Assembly: GCA_030248215.1 (NCBI GenBank)
Contig: JASANG010001819.1
Coordinates: 124,001 to 188,000, forward strand
DNA length: 64,000 nucleotides
Reading direction: 5' to 3'
Source of the DNA: Enoplolaimus lenunculus
Taxonomy: Eukaryota > Nematoda > Enoplea > Enoplida > Thoracostomopsidae
Below are positions 28,801 through 40,800 of the stretch, piece after piece (positions within the stretch are counted from its first letter, which is position 1; each line of letters begins with the position of its first letter). Under the pieces are notes generated by a model that saw only the letters and a program-made list of their open reading frames with translations, did no database searches and was not told the origin of the DNA. Both the position numbers and the translations under genes were made by a program.

Positions 28801-31800
28801 CGGCACCACCACCGACACGGGTTCCAGAAATGCCGTAACCGAACGCGGAGGTAGTAGCAGCAACAACAATAATTGCACGAGCACATCGACTCCTAATATT
28901 GGTGGATGTAATCAATTTGCGAACGCTGCCGAGTTTGCGATTGGAGCCCGAGTAGTACGAGGTCCAGACTGGAAATGGCGGGACCAGGATGGTCCGGCAG
29001 ATTGCGAAGGCCCGAAACTGGGAACCATTATAGGATCTCTGCATAATGGTGATTGTTGAATGGCACGATTTTTGTTGCTTTGTGACCCCGGTAGAGAGGG
29101 TTCGTGTGCTGTCGCTACTTTGACTACTGAGTGCTACTGATTGGCTAACATCGATTTATTTCTTAAAGTGACGGTTTAATTAGGCTGCAGTATGTATTTA
29201 GGTTTAGAGTCTGTTGTTTGAATTAACACTAATTCATGTATTTATCGCAAGGTAGCCGCTGCAGTGTTTTCCTGCATAACTAGACTACTGTAACTAGGCT
29301 GATGTTGATATTAGTGCTCGATCCGATTGTAGTATATTGCCAATCTTTGCAGTGTGGATTTCGATCAGATTGCAGTGTATTGCCAATCTTTGCAGTGTGG
29401 AGTTTGTATGAACGGGAATAGCAACGTTAACTCTGAATTCTGACATTGTTTTACGTTATGATCACACTGGTTTGTCTGAAATTGAGCTTAAGTTAATTTA
29501 AAAATTGACACGATTGAAACATAAGCTCTAAATGACAGCTTGGAGATAAGATTGCTAAGATCATACCTACTAGTTCCTGTTTCAACCGTTGGCATAATGA
29601 TCAAATTGCAACCTCAGTTCGGAATATTTGACGTTTTAATTTCATCAGATTAGTCATGGATGCAACCATTCCCTGAAGTATATCGTTTCAGGTTTTTATA
29701 TTTTTCCATGTTTGTAAAACATCATTCTAACCGTCTTACCGTAAACATAGCTTCAATACACGAGGCGAGTGTAATAAATGGCAATAATGTTGTAATATTG
29801 TTTTTTGTGTTTTGTGATAGAACTGTTTGTCACTAGGCGCTAGCAACTAGAAATTAATCCAGGGTTAGGTTTAATTAATATTAGCACTGTCGTCCCCGAG
29901 AAACATTGTTAAACAAACGAACTAACAAATATATTGTGTCGTGAAGGGTTACAACACTCGCTTAGCATTGTCGTTACGAGAAATGGTTGACGCTGTATGG
30001 TTTTTCCTAACTTGACTCTTGACCCGATACTAAATTTACTTAACATTGACATATGTGCTAAGAAATAATTTTTAATATACATAGTTAACGATGTTTTCAA
30101 CTGTTCATTGGCAGTTATGCGGTTTGCAACAAATGCGTTGACCTTGTGTGGGATGCAGTTGTTGTAAATAGCTTTTTGTATAAAATATCGGTACCGGATA
30201 AATAACGTAATAGTCGTGTTTACCAGATCCTAGGGTCAAATGTCAAATGTGTGTAACACCTATCACCAGTTAGCAATATTGATTCAGGCAAGCGATCGAT
30301 CGCTTGTAGCTACTAGAGCTGTCAGACTCGGCTGAGATTGATGAACAATCAAATGTAAATAATGTGTCAACTGTTGAAGTTTTCGATTGGCTGGCTCGAA
30401 ATTTATAGGACTTACGACCAGGGTGCAACCGGAATTCCGGTTCCGGCATTTTTTCACCTTCCGGTTCCGGTTCCGGTAAATTTTTACCGGATTTAAAAAT
30501 TCCGGTGTTATAATTTGGCCGTTTAAGAATCTCTTTTGAAAGCCACTTGTACTCAGAATATAAGCCGTTGATGGTGGATTTCACTTCAGTCGACGACGAA
30601 AATCTAAAATACAACAAATAAAATAAATACCTGTGTTCGACTAAGGTTGTTTCACAAATAATAGAGCAAAAAATACGATTAAAATGAAATTTTTGGTGAA
30701 ATGCATTTTTCATTTTCCGGTTCCGGTAAAATTTTCAAATTCCGGTTCCGGTAAATTGTAATTCCGGTTGCACCCTGCTTACGACCAACTGGCGATACGT
30801 GCTGCATGTTTTTGAGCATATGTTCATAGGTGTGATTTTATTCTTTGCGCTGAGAATCAAGTTCATTTACTGTTATCAACGATTTGTTTAACTTACTTGA
30901 GGGGAGGCTGCGGTTATATGTATATACTTCCTGTTCTACCATGGTCTTAGTTGGGTTGTATTCAAAATTAGTTTACAATAATCTGTTTAATGTGAGCTGA
31001 AGATGATTCCACTTGTTTTTAGGCTGGATAGACGTAGTATGGGATCAGACTGGTATGGCAAACTCGTATCGACTCGGTGGTGACGGTGGAAAAGTCGATC
31101 TGTGTCCAGCGCCGCCAAGCTCACTCGTTCACACATCAACACAGCCCCCGGTAGGTTCACGTGAAAACCTCGGCCGGCACTTTTCTGGCGGCGGACCGGG
31201 CCTGGGAAGCTCAGGAAGCCTTACAACCGCGGCCGGAATTCCCTTGCCGCTCGGCAGTCTGTCAGTTGCTGCTGCGGCAGTGGGGACCACACCACCGCTG
31301 GTATCTGTTACTAGTGGCCGGCGTCGAAACGCAGAGTATCCTCATTTGCATCATCATTATTTCCCAGCCAGTCAACCTCCACATCACGTTAGTGCAGCTT
31401 TAGCGGCAGCCGCTGCGGCCGCCGCTGGAGCAGGACCACAATCAAACATATCGGCCACGGCTCTGAGTCAAGGGATGGCTCGGCAAATTGGTGGGTATAC
31501 TGGTCATACCGGTATAGCTACAGGTACGACTGGAGGCGGAAGATCAAAGCCACCGTTGTTCCCGTTGTCGCCTACGAGTAAAACGTCATCTTCCCAGACA
31601 GCGGTACCCATAGGTCAAGCGAATACAAGTGGCATGACGGGGTCAGCCCGGTTTGGATATGGATATTCGGCAAATGTGTCTGGGAGTAGCGCTGCAACGG
31701 GAGGTTTTCGATCTGTAACCGCTGGAGTCGGTGTGAGAAATTTGTCTGGGTCGAAACCTGGCGGTGGTGCACGAGCGTTGTTGTCGAACAGCGGTAGCGG

Positions 31801-34800
31801 GGGTGGAAGCACGTTTTTTGGATTGACTCGGTATCATCCAGGTTCAGCGTATTCCGGTGGACCTATGGATGCTGCTGCGACGAATATACAATTGGTGCCA
31901 CATCGGCAACGACGCTGTGTGTTAGGAACGTCTCAAAAAAGCATGTCTACAACGAATTTGTTCGAAGTAAGTCACGAAAAGCTTGAATAGATTCGGCCAG
32001 AGGTTATCGGAATTTTTTGCTTGTGTTGTGCATTTTGACTGACTTGCCGGAACCAATTTCAAGCGTGGGCGTGGGTTTTTTGCCCCACCGCGCAAGTAGT
32101 GTTGTAACCACCGCACGCACTAGCGAAAGATTATTGTATCAATACCGGTATTCTACGGCAACGCTTTATGATTAGGGCCATAATCTCATATAGTATCTGT
32201 GGCCAGTTAGCGATATGTTTGCAAATTGAGGAACTCATCCTGTTGCGGATCTCAAAATTATCGCAGTAAGAAATATGATTAATTTTGAACCTCGCTATTC
32301 TGTGGTTCGAAACCTACAACACCTATCACTAACCGGTGATAGGTGCTACACACGTTTTGAGAATACATTACCTAGTTTACTTGATGGTCGTGGTTTGCAA
32401 ACAATTTTATTTTGTTTCACTCTGTTCTTGTCATTATTGTAGGTGCTTGATGAAAATAGCGTCGACGACGGAAGCTGTGGTGCACTGTCAGTCGCAAGCA
32501 CAGAACAAGCTGCATCAGCGGAAAATCTTCGGAATCATACGCCGTCACTGGAAAATTTGCTCGCTCGCTCGAAAATCCGCGAACACAACGACGAAGGCTC
32601 CAAAGCGTCTACAGTACTACAACCACCAGGATCGGCGCCAATTACCACACCACACCATTTCTACGGTCCGCTTGGCTCAGCGTTTGGTCCAGTTTCTGGC
32701 GGCGGTGGCGGCCGTCGGTCTCGTACTTTGTTAACGGAATCGATTGCTGAGGTACTTGTACCAATGTTCTGTTTTGAATGAGATTGGTATAAAGTGCCTT
32801 ATTTGTAGGTGCAAGTTATTAATTCCGAATTATTTCCATTGTCTCTGAATAAACTATAGCGAATCAACAAAATTGTTTAAATGTTTGATAAATGTAGTTA
32901 GGAATCATATGAAAACGGCATGGATTTTGTGAACTGCAATTAAATTAAAAAGTATGTCAGGTGTGGCCAAGCTATAAATAGTGGTTACATTTAATTTTAT
33001 TGTAGTTTTAATTTCAGAGTCGTGGCGAAGATTTGGCGAGTAGCCCGGAATGCGATGTAGGGCCAGTACCGTTACCGCCGTTTACGACTTCGGGCCTTCT
33101 GCTACTGAACAGCGACGAACACAGCGCAGAAGATCGTGGTTCTGGATCGTCTGTGGTATCCGCTGGTGGTGGTAGTGAAACTTCTGCGACAACTGCTGTA
33201 GTTGCCGCAGCAGTTACACTGCACCATCAGCAACAGTTGCAACCGCTTGGTGGAAGCGAGTCAACTCTGTTGCTTGATAGTCAACAACAGCGACGAAGCG
33301 AAGCTGTAACAGCAACCGTAACACCAGCAGGGTGTACTAAATCTAATTCGGCGAGCGGCGTATCTGATGTTTTAACCGTTCAGCAACAAGAATCGCGATC
33401 ACTAATGCAGTCATCAGTTAATAGCATAGCTAGCGATGAGTGTAGCGTTATAGTGCTGGGTAGTGATGGGCCGAAAACGGTAGTTAATGATGAGTTTCCG
33501 GGTAGTGGAGATGTTTCAACGAGGCAATCGCATGGAGTTACTGGGGGTCGAAAGAAGAGAACCCAGATGTCAGAGTTGCAAAAAATGTTGGTTTGTGGCC
33601 TGGAGGGTGATATGGAGTCTAGGGTAGACCCAACTGATCAAGGAGATTCCGGTGGTGACCGTCCGACGGCTGATGGTTGTGGACCGACGTGGTCTGTGAC
33701 TAATCAGAAGCAGGCAAGCTCTGCGGTGTTGCTGTTCAGTTTTTATGTTTTTGTACTGGTTGGTGATTATTTAGGTGAACGAATGTCCCTTGACGGTATA
33801 CAAGTTCAGCACCCTGTGTAGTTCGCAAAGCTACAGTAAAACATTTCAGTTGACAAGGGGATTACTGTAACTCGGTTTAGCATAAAATGTGAACCTAACT
33901 CAATTAAGCATAAATTGTCGACTTAATCTCGAGTAGAAGTTGCATTGTTAGCGCTGTGCAGCATTAATTACGTTTTAAAACAAGGAAACTGTCAGAGTTT
34001 CGGATTTTAAAATCTACGCTACTGGATTGAGTTTAAAGTCTGATTTGATCACAAACCGGATATACTGTTGCATCCGTTTAGAATACAGGCATGTCTTACC
34101 CTTGCTAAATGTTCTCGTAATTTGGTTTAATAAGTTTTTACAGTTATAATTTGTTTTACTGTAAACATGTGTTATAATTTGTTTTTTAATCAGACGGATT
34201 GCAACACATTATCGGTAAAAGACATTATTAAAAAATTGTTAACACGAGTTGTATCTTTTAGGCTGGTTACCAATTAGCGGAAAGCTCTATAAATAGTGTT
34301 CGATCGGGTATTGCTGTATCGCTGAGTGCAGATGCTGGTGCGTTGCGTGCTGACGAAACGAACGTAATTGCTGGAGGCGTTAATCGGCCGTCAAATGATG
34401 ATGATAGTAGTTCGACTGCGTCAACATTAACCACAGCGACAAGTAGCGCAACTACGGCGACCGAAATCGCAGCAGATGAGAGCGTAAGCGGAGTGAGTAA
34501 TGCAAGCAGCGGCAATAACAGCAATAATTGTCAGAATGGGAACGGTGTTTCAGTTGATGCGACTATTGTGTTACCACTGGTGCCAGCACTGACAAGGCAA
34601 AATCAAAACGAACAGGTATAAAAACAGCTTAAGAGTATCGGGAATCAAACCCCACTTTGTAATTTTTTCAGGGGTTTTTAGACAGAGAATCAGTTTACAA
34701 CACAGAAGCTTGCCTTCGAATTTTTATAGAACGATCTCCCTTTCCAAAATCATGGCTACGCCCATGAGAAACAATAGTAAGAATTTTACACTTTAACATG

Positions 34801-37800
34801 CATACAGACTAATAAGATTGCCCTGAATAGGAAGTTGATGAAAGAGCAGCTCAATTACATTTGTTTAACGAAATCCGAATTTTGAGGAGTCGTGACTAAG
34901 AATACATACTCATTTCAGAAAGAAACTACCGCCGTTGCGTTAGTGCAATTACCTGCTCCTGCAGATACTAATCAAAAAGGCGATTCGGTGCGCGCTAACG
35001 AAAATGACGATAATAACGGAAGCGAGGTAAGCAACAGGATTGAAAAATAGCTATTTAGTTAATTTAAAAATCTGTCCAGTTAATGCTTGTGCTTATAATT
35101 TGATATAAACGTAGTTCTGTCGTTGTTTTAATATGTTAGTTCCGCAAATATTGCAGTAATTTTTTACAGTAGATTGGTGTCGTTCGGCGCCATCCGTGAT
35201 CGTACTGGACTGTCGTAAGAACACATCACTTGTATTGTTGCAGGCACTTTCGGTGAGTTTACTTGAACATGACGTAGACAGCAACTTACCGTCGCAAAGT
35301 GATGAACGTGTTGTTTACGTTCGAGAACATCGAAGTGATACAACGCAAGCAAATGAAACTGATAATGGAGTACCACCAGTTCAAGTGTTGCGTGCGACCG
35401 CTGCAGAAAACTGGACATCCGGTATGCATACATCTTTCTGGTTCGATAGTTACGATAAGAGTGGTGCTATACTTTGTCTGTGATGCTGTAATAGTAGTTA
35501 TATATGCAAAGAAACAGCAGCCAAACTTAAAACGACCAAAACTTGACATCACGTATGTATGACGTCATTCTGGTCGACAGATAATTTAAAAAGTCAGCTA
35601 TTCTTTTAGTGCGTTGCTGTAATATATACTAATAATTTCAACAAAAATACTGCGTCGGGTGCCCATATTCTTCAAAGCGTATAACATCTATCACCAGTTA
35701 GAGAATTTATGTCACACTTGCGAATTCCGGCAGCAATTTCTAATGTAAAAGTGAACACACAAGGACAGCTATTACGAAAAATGTGTTGAATCTCAACACA
35801 CACTTGAAAACATGGTTGCAGACTTGAAAATAACTGATTATGTTGATTTTTTACAAAGGCACCGAGCTAAATAAACTATGATTATTGTTCGGCTTATAAC
35901 AGGTGAATCAAAGGAAGATACTGCACAAAATCAACAACACGGCTCACGCGCTAGACGTCGCGAAGAAATTGACATCGAAGCAAATAATGTTAGAAATTCA
36001 AGCTTGGCAGCGGCGTCAATGTCCTTCAGTGCTCCAAGCTTATGCCCGCGGCTTGTTGCGGGTGTTGGAGACAACGTATCTGTGGCAGCTACAACGCGTG
36101 CTGGAGGCTCGAAAGGTATGACCAGTTGGTAGTACCTGTTAGAGTCAGAGAGTACAGTATTATTAGATTTCCGTTACATACAGATAGAATCGATATTTTA
36201 TTCAGATTGTTACCACTTGGTAGTAGTTCGTGTCGGTATATGTGCCCGGTAAGTGTATATAATGCAAAAAGACAAATACATATGCACATATAGCTGTGTA
36301 TCAAGTTGTTTCAATGACCACATGGTGTAGCGGAAGCATGCTTGGCTATAGCGCAAGAGGATCGAGGTTGGATTCCCAGCGTGGTCCTTAACTTTTGGCA
36401 AACTTCGAACAGGGGTCATGCAGACCGTGTTGTTCCAACATGGAGGTTCCACTGAGATGGGCAGTGCAAACAGCAATTTATGGATTTGGGGAGTGGGATA
36501 CGCGGTCTGGGACGATCGCCTGTAAAAAGAGGGATGATGGTATATGTGCACGGTAAGTGTATGTGATGCAAAAAGATAGTAATACATATGAACATATACT
36601 TGTATATGAAGTTGTTGCAATGACCACATGGTATAGTGGTAGCATGATTGGCTCGAGCGCAAGGGCACCGACGTTCGAATCCCGGCGCGGTCCTTAACAT
36701 TGGGCAAAACTTCGAACGGGTGGTGCAGTCCGTGTTCTACTAACATGGAGTTTCCATTGAGATGGCCAGTGCAAACAGCAAGCCCATGGATTTTGGGAGT
36801 AGGATACGCGGTCCGGGACGATCGCGTGTAAAAAGCGGGATGACGGTATATGTGCACGGTAAGTGTATGTAATGCAAAAAGATTGTAATATATGTGCACA
36901 TATACCTGTATATGAAGTTGTTGCAATGACCACATGGTATAGTGGAAGCATGTTTGGCTCGAGCGCAAGAGGGCCGAGGTTCGTTTCCCGGTATGGTCCT
37001 TAACTTTGGGCAAAACTTCGAACAGCGGTCGTGCAGCCGCCTTGTTCCGGCAGTTGGTAAGGTTGTTTTTGGATTTTAACGATTCATGCATGTAGTCTTT
37101 TTTCAGATTTTGAGTTTAGCTATGTTAATAGTGTTTTCCCAGATTAAAAACACAGTAAAATATCTTTCAATTACATGCTCCGGGTGACAAATAGACAACG
37201 GACGAAAATTTTTAAAAAGAATTTATGGCGATGTAATATTTTGCTTCAACTTACTATTTCTTGCATTAACTGTGGACCACTTTTGTTATTAAAAATTTTA
37301 CTAATGCAGAATGAACTCATTTTTCGTCTGTTTCAGATACAGTGGCCGCATTGCTTGAAACATTTGCGGAAACACTGTCACGTGCAGGCAATAACCTCAA
37401 CTTAGCAGACATTGGCTGTAAGTTGTTTAGTTATGAATTTTAATGTAAAAGTACCTGTTGGAAGACTGACCACCCAGTAGACCAGTGTATCACCTACAGT
37501 TCCTGCACCAACAAGTGATCAGGAGCAATCACAAAGATGTGTGGTATGGGCGGCCATCCCTCTCCCGAAATGTTTGTTAAAATGCTGAATTAGTAACAAC
37601 AAAAATTAATTGATGCTCAGTTGAAGAGCAAACGTTGGTATCTCCCGAAAACATGCACAGACATCAGTGTAAAGTTCTATGTTAATTTAAAATTTCAAAT
37701 CTGCAATATTTATAAGAAACCAACCGTGGTCGACTGGGCATTCACTGGGCCGCGCCGAAGTGGGGGCATCAACCGGAAAAACTACCATAAATATCAAACA

Positions 37801-40800
37801 CAGATCAAATATATAAGACACAATATGATCGAGACGAGAGGGAATGTTTTATTCATACTGATGATGTTTTCCCCAAAAATGTAAGCAGCGTAAAATTAGC
37901 TGGCGGATGAAATCTTGCGTTGGGAGGGGCTACACCGGGGGGATCTTAAATGGTAGGTGGCTTTTGGTAGTGCTTCCCCCAGTAGTGAACCCACAGGTGG
38001 ATATCATTATGTTTGCTATTACTGTTTAAGTTTTTTTACATGATTTCTTTGTTGTTCAAAATTACGGATCTGTTTGCCGAGCAATTTCTTTTGTCTTGAA
38101 TAGTCGGCGGTGCGTTCTCTAAGTTCCCTTTTTTGACTAATCATTTGACGTTCGGCAGGGGGATTCGAAGTTTTCCTCAGAACTAGTCATTATTATTACG
38201 TAGAAATATTTTAGGTTTCCTGAAAAGTATTCTTTCAGAACAGTGATTAAACTTGTCATCACTGTCCATAAAGAAAACGGATGCTCTTGGACCGATACTA
38301 CCGGTCCAAGAGCGTCCGTCGAAACACCTTTAACCGGTAGCCGAAAGATACATTCAGGTTTTGTATAGCGCCCTAGTTATTCTTTATTATTTTTTCCGAA
38401 ATTAACAAAATAACAGTGCCGTGCGGACGTAATTCTGTAATCCCTCATTTTAAACCAAGATTAGTAGTGTTCATATAATATATTTATACATATACTATAT
38501 ACATACATATTCAATAAATACATAAATAAATAAGTATATATCATTTTAACGTACAGTCGGACCGCGTTTTTTGAGTCCTTTCTTTATTTGAATATTTTGA
38601 TCGTTGATTTTATCTGAGCAAATTACGCCGCGAAAATTGGAGTTTTACTAATCGGGGAGGTTAAACAGTTTGTAAGATATTTTTTAACTTTGGCGTGCCA
38701 AAAATTGATATTTGGCGGTGAATTTTTGCGCGCAATTTGCAGCCGATGCTCCCGTTAAACTCAATCAATCAGAGACAACTAAAAGTGTCGTCAGTAAACC
38801 GCGTAGTCAACAAGAACAAAATAATGATGTACAGCTACGTCAACAACAAGAGCGACAACGGCGACAACAAGAGCAAGAGCAGTTATTTTTGTCACACGCT
38901 GAAATGCAAGAAATGTGCGCTGAATTGTTGCGCGATGCAAGTTGCAGTAATGGCCTTACATCACAAATGAGTGCAGCTGCAAACGTCGAGACAAGCGTGA
39001 CGCAACACCTCGCTGACCCCCTTTTGAGTGGTAATGAGTCTTCAAATGTTGGGCTGAATTCGGTACTTCGAAGTGAAAGGACTGACATGAAACCAGGAAT
39101 AGATCGGCAAGAAGTTGGCTTGGCTGAGCCAGATTTTCCTGTAGTTCATGGACAATCGCGTCAGTCATTGCCTGCAGCGGCGCCGATCAGCGCTACTGGG
39201 CGAGGTGAGGATGGTGTAAGAAGGGCCTGAGTATCGTAATTTATTTATTTATACGATAAACTTTGACTGTACAACAAAATGGATTCATTTTTGAAACCGA
39301 AAGCATTTTCTCATTCATTTTTTGGCCAGTTCGTTTATGAAGTATAACGAATGCGTTTAAACGGTTTCCTACGAACACTTATCACCTATTGAGGTGAAAG
39401 GTGTCGTTTTGTATTTTAACGGTTGAAAATTAATATTACTGGATTCGCTAGTTATTGGAAAGTTTTGGGTTTTATTTGAATTGTCATAATAATGAACCCG
39501 CAATTCAATGATTCCTGTATATGAAGTGCTGATGCGAAAACGGAAGCAACAGAAATCAATTTTGTTTGAAATTAAAAATTATTCTCATTCATTCGTTTTT
39601 ATTTCAGTATCAGAATTGCTTGCCGGTCTGCAAACTGGATCAAGTCAGCTATTAACGACTCTTGGTCATACACTGACTATGATGAATTTGGTTGGTGGCG
39701 GAAGTAGTTGTGGATCAAATAGTGGACCGTGTGGAACTGGAACTGGCGCAGGGGGCATTTCGAGTGATTCGGAAGCTGACTTGTTGGACATGAGTGGCGA
39801 CGGCGGGGGAATAGTTGGTCGTGGCGGATCGTTGACTCAACTTGAAGATGATGAAATGGGTACATTATGTTCTAGACTCTTGGTGGTTTTTAGTTTTTGA
39901 AGTCTATTGGTACTTGTGTTCAAGTCAAAGAATTTTTGTTGGCATGTCGTTATGCTTTCTATGTGGAAATTCACATGCGTAGCCGTACTGTGGTGGTCGA
40001 GAGTAAAATTGCCAAAAAGTATAACGCATCCCGAACTGTAGCTTTGAATTTTTATAGAAGAATGCGATGAAAACGAAGACGATGATGAAAATGAAGACAT
40101 CGTCGACGATGATGATGAAGAAGATGACGAAGACGATGACGATGACGATGATGATATTGACGACGACATCGATGACGAATGCGACGAAGTTGCACGTGCT
40201 GCAGCGGCAGTAGCCGCGCTTCGTGACGATCTCAACAACCTTACAGGGGTTGTCGGAACCGGAACGTCCCTACGGTTTCCGCCGCGTGGATTTGAAGAAT
40301 TTTTCGCGGACGCCGCCGCTGCTGCTGCCGCTATAGCTGTTGCATCATCGTCGACGACGACAATGACGTCATCGACACCGATGACGTCACTGACGACGTC
40401 ATCAACGTCGACGATGGTTGCACTTGTCAACGCTGCAGCGGCGGCAGCTGCAGCTGCAGCTACAGGTAACAACGGTGACAGTCCCGCATCGTCAAGAGCA
40501 ACCAATGTTGCAAGTCGAACCGATGTCGTCCCGGTTGCGTCTGCCACAGCTGCTCCGCAGCAAACCATGGTTGCGCCAGGCGTTCCTAGCCGGAAATCGG
40601 GCGGCCGTTGTACGTTATCGCGACGTGGCGTTGCCAGTGGAAGCTCACGGTCTGCCGCCGCTGCAGCAGCATCACAAAATGTAGCTGCGGCAGCGGCAGC
40701 TCATGTCGCTACCGTGCAACGAAAATCAAAAGGTATTTGAGTGTTGAAGGGTTTTTAATTTTAAAGCACATCTATTATTAACCATGCCTTTCGCTTGAAT

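Noticed and set aside
36316-36998. Three functional tRNA genes
   Set aside because: D and T stems are poor, the anticodon loop is unclear, and the three copies diverge at stem positions; they are tRNA-derived repeats.
39837-40568. 243-codon minus-strand frame rich in Ser and Ala
   Set aside because: It is the antisense shadow of HECTD1 exon 36, whose Asp/Glu and Ala codon runs read as Ser and Ala-like repeats on the other strand.
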